A stretch of 64,000 nucleotides of DNA. Source: Amanita rubescens. Its lineage: Eukaryota; Basidiomycota; Agaricomycetes; Agaricales; Amanitaceae. The DNA lies in NCBI GenBank assembly GCA_015039365.1, contig WION01000047.1, forward strand, positions 1 to 64,000, in the 5' to 3' direction. The number at the start of each line of letters is the position of its first letter. Position 1 is the first letter of the stretch. The position numbers and the translations under genes were made by a program. The notes below the pieces were generated by a model. It was not told where the DNA came from and did no database searches. It was given only the letters and a program-made list of their open reading frames with translations. This document shows, one piece after another, positions 10,635 through 21,345 of this stretch.

Positions 10635-11843
10635 TCACATAAATCTCAACCGGCTAGTACTTGTACTGTGATTCGAATATGTATATGTACATCCACGACG
10701 ATGAACGCTGTTGCGCGATAATATTCTCCGCCAGACTCTCAGGCACTTATATTTAAATTATCCCCACATCATCCCACCCATCTCCAGCAATGGCATCCCT
10801 CAGTCCTCTCGACTCCCACTCCCCATCCCTTTCACCCCTCCTCATCTCGTCGCCTCACGGACCCTCTTCCGCCCGTCCCAGGCCCACCAGGTGTCTGGGG
10901 GACTGACAAACTGTGATCACGACCGTCCAGCTTTGCTTCCTCCCCTCTCTACCGTCTTTGACCAACCCCGGAAGAAGAACATAGCCGGAAGTTGATTTCA
11001 ATCAAGACAGTAGGTTAGGCTAGCTTCCTGTTATACCTTATATAACCACGCCAACTCAGAGATCCCAGTTTAGCGAGGGCCAGAGGCACCGCACGCACTT
11101 GTCATCTTGCCGACTGCAAACGACGAGCCTCAAGACCAGCTCGCTGCGCCTCATGCAGCTGACACACGCACTTGCCATTCTGTCCACTGCCGACCGGGTC
11201 CATTTGCCCTCGCAGCGCCTAGATTTGGAAATGCCATCGTCTCTTTCTGGAGCTCCCGTCTAGGCCGTCCGCTGCCTGGATGCCCTCAATCATTACAAGC
11301 ACCTGTGTTTTTCGCGTCCTGGTCTCAGCTAACACACGCACTTGTCCACGACCCCTACCTGTTCTGTTGTTTTCCGCGCGTTCCCGCCTCCACGGTCCAC
11401 CGGAAGCATGGCTGGTGTTGCATGTATCGGCTCATGTCTGTTGCTTGCCCAGCGTGTGTGTCCTCGAGCATCACATCGCACGACACGGAATTCTACGACC
11501 AATTGAAGAATCTGGCGGAGGGAATTGACCAGCATGGCTGGAGGTTCGTGACTAGTACCCAAGATCACGCAGACGCGGACTATGTCCTGACTCGAGTTTA
11601 TAGGTACCTCTTCATATTGAATGCAATAGTAGGGGGAGGAGTGTCGCAGCTAGTCAATGTACACTGGGGAGTTGGTGGCCAGGTAATTTGAACTTGAATG
11701 CAATTCCAACCTGTGCAGCGGGACACGTGGAACTTGAAAGAAACTGTCTCTGCTATAACATAACTGATGTCTTGGACATGTATTTATAGTGTATTCGGTA
11801 TACATGTTTCTACGCTTTCTAACAAAGAAGGCCTCACCACCAA
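10635..11843. other. Intergenic, no supported gene
   Basis: C/T-rich in its first half. Open frames exist at 10711-10995 and 11107-11691 (plus), but they have odd Cys/Pro/His-rich composition, no recognisable domain and no splice support. I see no RNA gene or repeat. Confidence 0.5.
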
Positions 11844-13568
11844 TCACACGTGTCCTATGATGGTGCGAGGCTTGTACGGTTCTTCCAAGTATTTCATTTC
11901 TTCTGGAGTCAGCTGGACGTTCACCGCCGCTTGGGGAAAAAAGTCAGAAAAACTACAAAAACAAAATAGATCCGGCGCACCAATGAGTTCTTTCAAGTTC
12001 TCCAAGGATGTGGAACCAACAATAGGAGCCGTTACATCTATCCACAAGAATAGGTTAGTATTCAAATGATGGGATCTGGTTAGACGTGCTTTCTCGGTTC
12101 ATGATCCAAGCTAGTGCAACTTGTGCCATGCTTATGCCTTTCTTTTTAGAAATTTCTTCAACACGATTGACGATATCCGAGGTGGCGTCCGAGTTTACAA
12201 CAGCCGCGACAAGGCTAAGAAGTACGATTAGTCAACATTGCGAAATAGGTAGTTCAAGCATACCGGTCCGTTTGGCCACGCACAGTGACCTCGGAGACTG
12301 GGCGAGTCAAGACGCCGCGACCTAGGGGTGACCAGGGGATAGAACCAACGCCCAAGTGCTGAAAAAGACTCAATCAACGGACATAACTAAGCCAATCATT
12401 ACTTACCTTCAAAGTTGGGTAGAGTTCACGTTCATCTTCTCTGTACACCAAGCTGTAGTGATTTTGCATCGAAATGAAAGGTGTCAGATTGTGTGTGATA
12501 GCGTAATCTGTTAGTATTATTAGTGCTCTTCTTGAGCGTCCATTTGATGTATTGCGTTGACGAGCTTACTTTGCATGGCATGGACTGAGAAACCAACAAT
12601 GGTAAGTTGTACTATGAATCAAACAGTAATGCTCACATTGCCAAGCCCAGCAGGACGACATGCCAATATAACGCACATATCCCGCTTGAACAACGTCATG
12701 AAGAGCGCGCATCTATTCTGACGTTAGCATAGCTTGAATAGTCCGCACATGATGAACTTACTATTTCCTCGATTGGCGTGTTGGAGTCGAAACGGTGACC
12801 TAAATAACGGTAAGCAAGCTGATAAGTGTCCTTAAACGTTTCCCCGAGGGCGTACATTGCAAGACGTCAATGTAATCGAGCTGGAGACGCTCCAAGCTTT
12901 GCTTGACTGAGTCAAAGATATGCTACAGAGATAATATTGTTAGCCCATAACGTTCTGGTGAAGGACCAGGTCAATCCTACTTTGCGGCTCAGCCCATATT
13001 GGTTGACATATCCTTTTTCTTCTGGGTTGGCTAGAGGGCCAGCAAAAACGATATCATTTGTGCGGCCGCAGACGTAGTATAACTGGACGGCAATCAACGT
13101 TGCATAGATTCGTCAAGATGCGGTATAGTACCTTTGTCATCACTACGATTTCTTCACGAGGTAAGTTCAACTTTTTGATAGCTCTGCCTAGAATAATTTC
13201 AGATAGACCATTCGAGTACGCCTTGTAAAGAAACATTTGAGTATCTCTAGCAGGTCCAACTTTATGACCCTCACATTGGCCGTGTCAAAGGTGTTGATGC
13301 CTGCTTCATACCTAAACCTGGGTTTCAGATTCTATGGTATCTGTAGAATCTGCACAAACGCACGCGAATTTGATGTGCTCAATTGCTTGCTCCTCAGGCA
13401 GCACCCATTTTTGCCATTCGGGAGAACCGTATGACATGGTTCCCAAGATGATCTTGGAAACCTTGAGTCCCGATTTTCCGAGACGCACTGTAGGAGTTAG
13501 TCATGAACCTAGGCTCAGCTAAGTGGCATCATACCGTAGGGCATTGTTTTCTTGACTAAGGCCGACAT
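11844..13568 (-). CDS. Aldo-keto reductase (14 exons)
   Basis: Exons: 13535..13568, 13364..13487, 13275..13311, 13132..13221, 12981..13082, 12856..12922, 12762..12799, 12637..12712, 12570..12584, 12407..12507, 12264..12358, 12090..12214, 11981..12037, 11844..11929 (348 aa). All phases agree. The AKR fold is clear: RLGKSGLKVSKIILGTM, catalytic Asp in FDTAN, Tyr in AYSNG, Lys in VVMTK, His in LQCHRFD, then SPLGRGVLTRP and the NADPH-binding tail PIVGSTSLENLKE. It belongs to the Shaker-beta/versiconal-type reductases, which reduce aldehydes or ketones with NADPH. Exon 9 is only 15 nt. The intron after 12090 has a GC donor (GCACGT) with a perfect TACTAAC branch site. No polyketide, peptide or terpene synthase is nearby, so a role in general aldehyde detoxification is as likely as secondary metabolism. 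Confidence 0.92.
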
Positions 13569-13603
13569 GGTTAATTCTGTTCGTTGGGGGAAAGTTTTAG
13601 GAT

Positions 13604-13629
13604 GCCGCGGCCGCGGCGCTCCTTTTATA
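13604..13629 (-). promoter_or_regulatory. TATA box and GC palindrome of the reductase gene
   Basis: On the minus strand TATAAAAG lies at 13622-13629, 54 bp before the start codon. A 14-bp palindrome GCCGCGGCCGCGGC lies at 13604-13617, between the box and the gene. Confidence 0.55.
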
Positions 13630-14384
13630 AGTTACCCCGGGCCGTAGCAGAAGTTCTCATCGATAAATATAATCGATGGTGTTCGGCTTAAGGTGGGTCA
13701 GACGGTGGTCTGCACAACGTAACCAGCTTCGATGGGGTCCGGAGAACAAGGCGAGTTCTGATTTGAGACTTGGCACGTATTCGGTTTCCTGGGTGGGAGA
13801 TTTCGGTGAGATATGTACTTCCTTGTACTTCGCGTCGGCGATTAGTCGAGAGTTGAGCTTATTCGTAGCGCCGATTAGATCACGCAGACAAAGCAAGGTT
13901 GAACCTATGTAGCGGACTAGGCAGAGTCCCTTGCCACATCATCAACTTTCACTTTCATGAAGTTTATTCCGATAAAAAGGTTTTGGCGGGCATTGGTGAG
14001 TAGACACAGTTCTTACATGCGTTATCCTTCATGCTTCTTCGTAATGGAATACTCCCAGTGGCGCCCCAAGTTTCACGTTTCATCAACATCTTTGGCACGG
14101 TGAATGGTATTCGTTCGTTATTCGGATGATGTTGTTCGGAGGCGTGAATACAGCACCGGTACGATCAGAGGCTAAAATTGTTGGCATCGGGACCAATTAC
14201 ATAACTCTGCCCGTGTGTCCTGGCGTTCTGAATCTTCTGATGACACGCAAATTCACATTCGCACAAAATACGAATCATTTTACCACACACTAAATTTGTA
14301 GGGAGAAGCAACTTCAAGGTGGGGATAGTGTCACGCTGGGTTTAATAATCGAAATATGCCTTCTTCGGTGTCATCATGATATAT
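13630..14384. other. Intergenic, no supported gene
   Basis: A palindromic-looking open frame on both strands near 13660-13910 has no family resemblance. Nothing else is supportable. Confidence 0.45.
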
Positions 14385-14498
14385 AATGGGGATCCATTTC
14401 GAGTCTTTGCTATTGCTGTGTCCTTTGAGGTGGAAGGATATAACGAAGGTGGCTGCGGTCCTGGTAGTACGCGCGAAGAAAGCAAAAGCGGGGGCGGT
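14385..14498. repeat. 114-bp dispersed repeat, copy 1
   Basis: The segment from aatggggatccatttcgag to the agcaaaagcg block matches 20127-20240 over exactly 114 bp with only a few substitutions and no gaps that I can see. The minus strand stays open in both copies (SFHLKGHS, KDSKWIPI), so it may descend from a coding element. No termini are recognisable. Confidence 0.8.
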
Positions 14499-14536
14499 GT
14501 AACTATACATGTAGCGCCGCAGGCAGAAAAAAAAGG

Positions 14537-14779
14537 AATTAATTACAGCTGTTTGCAGAACGATAGTCACCTTCCCCAAAAATGATATACACAGCGGGGG
14601 TTAAATTTTAGCATGGCTGACCCACGGCCGTGCGGCACATTTAGTGCTGAGTTGTTGTTCCACCAATGAGAAAGGCGTTTAGCATCACATTATCTAAGCT
14701 TTTGATAACCGACGAAGTATGTATTTTTTTCCATGGGGTCTATCCTGGTCTATCGTTCTGCAAACAGCTGTAATTAATT
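14537..14779. mobile_element. MITE-like element with 30-bp inverted repeats
   Basis: The left end, 14537-14566 (aattaattacagctgtttgc then agaacgatag), is the exact reverse complement of the right end, 14750-14779. The 243-bp element has no ORF of note. Its flanks (aactata..gtagcgccg..aggcagaaaaaa on the left, ctgtacgagag on the right) occur next to each other without the insert at 31456-31530. That gives a probable empty site and supports a past transposition. The target duplication is ambiguous because the site is itself TTAATTA-rich. Confidence 0.7.
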
Positions 14780-15094
14780 TCTGTACGAGAGAGTGTGGGA
14801 GAGAATGTTCAAAGGCTGGCTGCCTAAAGTGGCAGGCCAATTGAAACTCAGCTAGGACCTATTGGCGTTATAGTTACACCACCTCGTCACCACCGCCTCG
14901 TCAAGCTCACACTTAGTGACTTACTGGGAGTCCTTCATAGCAAGTGCGATCGTGTTGATAGGGTTTAAACTACCTAAGGCCAAGATAAGGTACTAACTTT
15001 AAAATTGATTAAGTACCCCTTTTTGTGAGCAACTCGAGCAAATTATCTTCTGAAAGAATTGTTAACTAGTATTCGAAACAAGGTAAATGGCACC

Positions 15095-15748
15095 TCACCT
15101 TGAAAAGCTACTGAACACATCATGGATGAGGGCGCGGTACATTGGGTGCGAGGTGGGAAGCCCCATAATGGCATCAGTGTACTGCGAATACTCCAAAGTG
15201 GATTGAGCCGTCGATGCTTCCCATCCACCTAATTTCTTGGTGAAATCAATCGCCATCGCCATTCCTCGGGAAACTTCCCGTTCAAGTTTCACATCAAACT
15301 CCTTTGCCATTGCTGTCTCTTCAGCTGCCCATTCTGTCTCGTCGTAATCTTTGATTTTCCTGGTTATTTGACCACTGTGTCCAATTATACAATCTCTCTT
15401 CCCTGGAACAAAGAGAAAGAACCAGACTTCATTGACGTAGGTCATGTAGAAACGGGGCCCGACTTTCAAGGTTGGGCCGGTTGGGGTTGCAGCTTTGAGC
15501 CCGAACTCGCTGATGTCCATGAGAACTGAGAGGATATCGCACTCAAAGTATCCGAAGAATTTTGACTCGTCGAACATTTTTGCGAGGTCTGCGATGGTTT
15601 CTGGGAGAGGCCTGGTCGTTTCATTCTCCCAATCATATCCATAACTGTCTAAGAGGGCCTTCTTCATTGCCTCTGGAACGCGGGCCCAATTGATTGGGAT
15701 GGTAGCCGCGGAAGCGGGGATGTAGCGAAGCATGGATGGGTCTCCCAT
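15095..15748 (-). CDS. Hypothetical protein (217 aa), lineage-specific
   Basis: A single open exon starting MGDPSMLRYIPASAATIP. Codon use and amino-acid balance look like real protein: mixed Trp, Tyr and charged residues, with segments such as WARVPEAMKKALLDSYGYDW and GPRFYMTYVNEVWFF. I see no signal peptide, membrane span or known domain. The stop codon lies in a potential donor (AAG then GTGAGG), so a short downstream exon is possible. Another open stretch lies just upstream (15664-15852) and could be an earlier exon, but no consistent splice was found. Confidence 0.55.
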   Translation of the reverse strand: MGDPSMLRYIPASAATIPINWARVPEAMKKALLDSYGYDWENETTRPLPETIADLAKMFDESKFFGYFECDILSVLMDISEFGLKAATPTGPTLKVGPRFYMTYVNEVWFFLFVPGKRDCIIGHSGQITRKIKDYDETEWAAEETAMAKEFDVKLEREVSRGMAMAIDFTKKLGGWEASTAQSTLEYSQYTDAIMGLPTSHPMYRALIHDVFSSFSR

Positions 15749-17109
15749 TGTAGAGCGAATGTAAAGGAGGGGACCCAGTGCTTTGCTTTAAACAGTGTCT
15801 TGTACATGGTCTTGGCTAAATCCGCGCCAGGAAGACTCCTTTCAGTGTTCACTTAGAGGTGTGGGCCACCGCTTTGCGTGGCATGGTCCGAGGCCATAAT
15901 TGTTTACAGAGCCTCATATATAGCAGCCTGTTCCTGCAGTCTTGCAAATTTAAATTATGTTTAGTTGTCTCTTCGGTGGTCGGCACGCGGCGAATCTGTC
16001 TCGCGTATGGGGCCTTCGTCGGAAGATGCCGCGCGTAGCGCACACCGATCGCTAATTTCCTAATTGGGCTCAGCTGTCTCGGAACGAGCCGCTCGCTTAA
16101 GATACCTCGTCCTTTCAGGCCTCGGAACTTCATAGCGCACACCGTAAGTTTCACGTGAGACTTCCTTACAGATGATGAACGCCTTCCACACGCACTTTTT
16201 GGCGCCCTCCATCATTCTGCTTTCGCAATGTCCACCAAGTTCACAATCATGCTCGCTTCACTGAACCAACAGAGATTCTGAAAACGTTGATTCACTCACA
16301 GGACTTCGCTCAGAGGGGCATGGATCCATCCGGGAGATCTACTTCCAGTACTGACATTGATTAGTGTGCTCTTGCCCAACTCTCCGGACCTTTTTTACTC
16401 CAATCACCTTTTCATTCGGATGGGTCGCTTATGCGTTCGGAAGCCTCGCTCTAGCCCTCGGAGGTGAAAGGCTTATCCCGAAACCTTCGTCGTCTATTGT
16501 TATTAATGGAAAAACTGGGTACGCCCTTGGGCCGTGCAGCTGCTGCCTTGTTGATGCTGTGATGGATGGTTAATTATTAGTTAGATCCTCGCGTTACGAA
16601 AGGTGTTGGAGGAGACGACTAGCAATGATATCAAGAAAGCACGTGCACACAATCTAGATTCTGTGACCAGGAAACTAACATTGAATAACTCACGTACGAA
16701 ACGATCCGATGACAGTTTACAAAGAGTGTGATAACTCAAGGGCGCGGAAGCATAGATGTACACATTATTGAAAAGTGAAACGCTGGGAAAAACTTGAGAC
16801 ACTGCTTTACAAGATTTCTTCGCTTCAGCCAGCAAGGTTGCTGCTGGCGGAGACGGCGCTTCGAGTATTGGTTACATAATGATTTGTCGCCCTGAGGGCA
16901 GTGATCTAAAAATATGCATTAGTGTAAATTCATTTCTAGCGCCTGCCATGTAGTTGAGCCAGAACTACCTCTCGTTTCTGACTGTGTTTCGATATGCTGC
17001 ACAATAGTCGTTCGAAAACACCAAGAAATGCGCTTGCTGTGCTTTCAAGTTAACGATTGGTGGAGATGAGTCCTTTTCACAACGCCTGACTTCTTCCATC
17101 ATGTCCATC
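15749..17109. other. Intergenic, no supported gene
   Basis: Short open frames only (15849-16154, 16364-16573, 16581-16835), none with a recognisable domain. It holds the 3' flank of the kinase-like gene. Confidence 0.45.
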
Positions 17110-19816
17110 CTACTTTTCACGTTGGTAGAGAAGAGATCGAAGCTGTAAATATTCCCTATCTTTTGCGTCTTGATCAACGCACACTCGTGAATGACCAAAG
17201 TCTATGATTATCAGACCCGAATCAGCGACAAGTATGTTGTCCAAACGAAGATCGCCATGGAGTATGTCGGCACGATGTATTTTCACCAAAGTTGCAAGAA
17301 CTGCTTCCCTGTCCCAAACTTGTCAGAAGGTGTGGGTAAGAACAATACAAAATAGCAATGCACCGATATGAAATGGGCAAGACAAACTTAGGCGTCGCAG
17401 CGAGCGGAGCGCCTACATACGGCATGACAAGTGTACATGCCCCACCCTGCACATCGTCAAACAAACCCAGAGGTGTTGTGATTCCGGTCGTAACCCCTTT
17501 TGACCTCAGCTGTTGATAAATTTTGAACTCGTCCCTCAGGGCTTCGCACCGTTCACTACCTAAAGCAAGCTTGACAACAACATCCAACGATGCACATTCC
17601 GACGCCTCGACCTCTAGTGTACCACGAAGCACCTGGCCAGTTGCGCCATGTCCAATCTCGGACTTCAAGATAATGGTGAGACATTCTTCAAGCTGATAGT
17701 TTCGGACGGTTTCCTGTGAAGGGCGCGGGATAGGGCGGCCAGTTGGACCGGAGCGAACAAATGTGGAGGGGGCTGATGAATCATAAATGCCATATTGGAG
17801 GTAGAGGAAGATTACATTACGACCGCTGGCTAGCAGGGTGCTCTGATATGTACGGTTAGGTGATATCACAATGTCAGATGAAACACACCTTTGCTGCCAT
17901 TTTATGCGCAGCTATGGTCATCTTATGGACATTTCCGCCCCAGTATTCGCCCTCTTTTGACTTCATACTACCTCCGCTTTTATCTTTGTGGTTGCCTTTC
18001 TGACCACCCCCACGGTCGTCACTGTGCCCACTGCCTGGACCACCGCCGCTCGGACCATCCTGCTCGTCGCCGCCACTGCCAGATGGACCATTGCCACCAC
18101 CGGGTGGCCGGGCGTCGCGCTGTCTTTCCCGATCAAGGGCATCCATAATTCCTGCAATGTATATGCCAACATGGAGTCTTCCGTACGATGGCTCCTTGCA
18201 GGCATGCGGCTTAATGAGATCTGAGATATAGAGAGTTTGAGTAGTTCGATGACGAATGCCAATGAACTCATGATTGCCAGACTGGAGAACAATGATGGAA
18301 CCATCTACCCGCGTGGCCTGCGCCCATGCCTTAGTAAAATCTGAAATCAGCGTTATGGATCTCAGGAAGTATGGAATGTTAGCTTGCCTGTTGAATGATG
18401 AACTGCGCGGACAGTTCGTGGCGATCTTTGTGGGATGGGTCATCGACAGCTTCGTCATCACGTTCGTCATCACCATCTTCGTCATCGCCTCCACCTTGTA
18501 CGTTTCCTTTCACCACGGCCTTCCCATTCCCCTTCCCCCTCCCTCTTTGGAAAGCGGCGTCCACTCGAACACCTCCGACTGGTAGCGGTGGTGGCAGCAT
18601 CAGACTTGTAGACTGCGTGAACTTCAAAGGTTTTGTCATGAGCGATCATTATTACGCTACAGGCGGATGAACAGACGTTGATAGGATCATTCAGCTTCTG
18701 TTTCTTAGCAGCTAGGGGAGAATTAGCCTGTGGCATCATGAGTAGCATTCCTAGAGCGGATAACGATGAACTTGCCCTGCTTTCGTCCCGCTTTCGTTTT
18801 ATGGCCTTGCTAGTTCCCACATCTTCTGAAGAACCTTGAACGCTGGAGCTCCCCGTTGATAGCGATAGGGGTGGAACAGACGCTGGCAACGGTCCAGACA
18901 CTGAAGCCGGGGCAATCTCCCCAATCTCACGAGGCTGGGGAAGCGTCGGGGGTTGTAGTCGAACTGCCCCTGGGTCCGAGGGAGACATCTGGTTGTTTGA
19001 ATGTGAGCCGACAGTCCATGGGGTGTTTTTGGCGTCGGGTCCCCCAAACACTGCGGCTAGCTTTTCGCGCTCCTTCACGTGGTGTATCATCGAAGCACAA
19101 TCCGGAAATTCGCAACCAGTCCAATCAAAGCTCTGAGAATTTGAGAGGTTAGGGATTGCAAGCATTACTTCGAAACCACCAGCGGCCATATCCTTGAATT
19201 CATTTGTCACTAGGGACGCACGACGTGTTGAAAGCAGTTGTAAAAGCCTGAGCGTTTCTTCACCCATGGCCTCCTTAAGCTGCGTCTCCTTCTTAGCTAA
19301 ATTTGTTGGGCTAGCGACTTTCAGGAATCCGTCAGCGATGGCATAGCCAGAGACATTGGCTGACTGAGTCCACACGAGCAGAGTATTCCAATCCGAAGTT
19401 CGAAGAGCGAGCGTCGACGCCACGGGCGCGCAGAACGTGGCGGTGGTTTTGTCATAAAAGCTGGCCACGGCTTTCTCATCTGCCATATCCCAATCCATGT
19501 TGAGTACAGAAAAATCAAGTATCTCCGCCGACGGCAATTTACCAGATGGCGGAAATTGGAAACCATCGTTGAAGGAATTCAGGATTGTTTCGTCGACAAT
19601 GGCGGCGATATCGCGAGCAAGTGATGGAAGACGCTCCACGCGGAGAAGCTTAAGCTCTGGGCTAAAGTGCCTATCGAAAAACGCCGGTGGACGAGTTTTG
19701 GATGACGTTTTCTTGCCAGGGAACGAGAGCGGGTTCAGCGGAGGTGGGTTCCAGGAGAATAAGTCCTTAAGTTCCTGGGGAATTCCAGACAACGGGTCTG
19801 ATGCGCTTGATGGCAT
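17110..19816 (-). CDS. Kinase-like protein with a large N-terminal region (fungal FunK1/CRN-kinase type)
   Basis: Clear exons from the 3' end: 17110..17308, 17388..17842, and 17889 up to about 18490; a long 5' exon is about 18500-19816. The C-terminal half is a protein kinase with all key parts: Gly loop GHGATGQV (near 17645), VVVKLALG lysine, catalytic loop HGDLRLDNILV (near 17245) and IIDFGHS (near 17205). It ends soon after DFG, shorter than a canonical kinase and similar to the expanded Agaricomycete kinase families. The first about 330 residues (PSSASDPLSGIPQELKDLF) match nothing I know. A region of about 18180-18350 (TKAWAQATRVDGS, GNHEFIGIRHR) also looks conserved. Between about 18380 and 18610 the reading frame cannot be settled: the N-terminal frame, an acidic GGGDDEDGDDERDD frame and the downstream frame all differ. 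Either introns were missed there or the gene is frameshifted. Confidence 0.65.
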
Positions 19817-20126
19817 TATCTAAGGTTAGGAGGGCGCCGAACAATTGACGGAACTTCCCGCGCGTCTCCCCATCTTTCTTCCTCTCTCTGTAGCTCGTAT
19901 AATCGGAATAGCATACTATTACCATCGAAGCTAAAATTTACCTATCGTGTTTTACACACCATTCCACCTCTCAACTCTCTCTACGTTATGCACTATATCA
20001 GCAGCAAGCAACATAGGCATAGTCACGGCGCACGCGCGGACTCGTAGCAGGTGGGAATCGAAGTATATGGTTATGCTATTGACAAGACTTTCGAATCCAG
20101 TAGGACACGAAAATAGCATCCAAAAT
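19817..20126. other. Intergenic, no supported gene
   Basis: The 5' flank of the kinase-like gene. Nothing recognisable apart from the adjacent 114-bp repeat. Confidence 0.45.
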
Positions 20127-20240
20127 AATGGGGATCCATTTCGAGTCTTTGCTATCGCTGTGTCCCTTGAGGTGGAAGGATATAATGAAGGTGGCTGCGG
20201 TCCTGGTAGTACGCGCGAAGAAAGCAAAAGCGGAGACGGC
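20127..20240. repeat. 114-bp dispersed repeat, copy 2
   Basis: Matches 14385-14498 base for base over most of its length and in the same orientation. It sits between the kinase-like gene and the DUF427 gene. Confidence 0.8.
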
Positions 20241-20341
20241 GAGAACAGATAATCCGGGCCGAAAGATAAGATGTCCCCACGTATAATATTCAGGGAAGTC
20301 AAGAGAAAATATTTCATATATGTCAGATTCCTTAAATCTAT

Positions 20342-20844
20342 TCATCCAATAGTAACCTTGTTCTAATGCCAAACGTCAACGTTCAACTTCGCCTTGGAAT
20401 TTTGAATGGGAATCTACCTTATAGAAAGCAACATAACCTTTGATATGCGCCGCTTTCGCTGAAGCTTCCGGATAGTACCTTGTGGATTAACGATTAACGA
20501 TTAACGGTGTTCAAGATGCTAGTAATGATAATCACCATGCGATATCCTTTATCTCCTTTCCATCAACCTCCAGATTGTAGTACGAAGCCGTGCTTCAGGT
20601 GTGGAAATTGATGTAGTTAATCGTGGGCTCAAAGGAGATTCTTACCCCTTCCAAGGACACACAGTACTATGAAGCATATAGGTAAGTCGAATTGGAACAC
20701 CCGTAGGGAGACTCGGTACCTCGTAGAAGATTTGGTGAACAGATCTTTCTTCACCGAAGATGGTGGAAAGTAGTGGTTCCCTTCAACGACGATCGTGTCG
20801 TTAGATTCGGCTAATACAGTTCCGTTGTATACAACTTTGACCAT
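20342..20844 (-). CDS. DUF427 family small protein
   Basis: Five exons: 20720..20844, 20646..20666, 20536..20592, 20418..20478 and 20342..20356 (92 aa). All phases fit. The sequence shows the DUF427 hallmarks in order: VKVVYNGTVLAES, EGNHYFPPSSV, TVCPWKGTASYYN, an AWYYPEAS block and YVAFYK near the end. Length agrees with the family (about 90-120 aa). DUF427 proteins are small beta-rich proteins of unclear biochemistry found in bacteria and fungi; the conserved Cys-Pro-Trp-Lys-Gly is retained. The third intron contains three tandem ttaacga words. No operon-like context. Confidence 0.88.
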
Positions 20845-21345
20845 GACGCAGGAGTTTTTGTATGTGAATTGATATCGATAGGGGTTATTTACGATTCCAG
20901 CTGCAGATAAGCAAGCGTCAGTGTCTCAGTCAGCGCTGGTCAGCATACTATAAGAATAAACTAGGATAACGGATAATGCCGAAATACAGCTCACAATAAC
21001 CTCACCAGCCCGGCAGATAGAAAAGGGAAGCAGAACAAAACGAAGAGGTAGCAAACATATGGAAGGTTAAAGTAGGTAATACAGGTGAGCAGGTAGGACA
21101 AAAGGCTGAGTGTTGGGTTAAGAAGGGTGATACGCGGACGCCGACCCATCTTCGTTTGCTTCACAATACGAATAGCAAAAGGTGAGCTGCTGCTAAACCA
21201 TGAATCGGCGAACCAGGTACGCGATGCTCCCATTCTACTTTTCGCAAAAGTGAGCACAGCGTGACTTATCCGACTCATGTCGGATACCGCGGCCGTCGCT
21301 CACAAAGAGCCAAAATCCGAGTACTTACTACACTGCCAACCGACT
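20845..21345. other. Intergenic, no supported gene
   Basis: A minus-strand open frame at 20991-21278 ends in a hydrophobic stretch but has no splice or domain support. Confidence 0.4.

Noticed and set aside
11107..11691. 194-aa plus-strand ORF
   Set aside because: Odd Cys/Pro/His composition, no domain, no splice or start context; likely chance.
11844..13568. Aldo-keto reductase as part of a secondary-metabolite cluster
   Set aside because: No synthase, P450, transporter or cluster regulator is present nearby.
13657..13912. Overlapping open frames of similar length on both strands
   Set aside because: Neither resembles a protein family and no exon neighbours fit.
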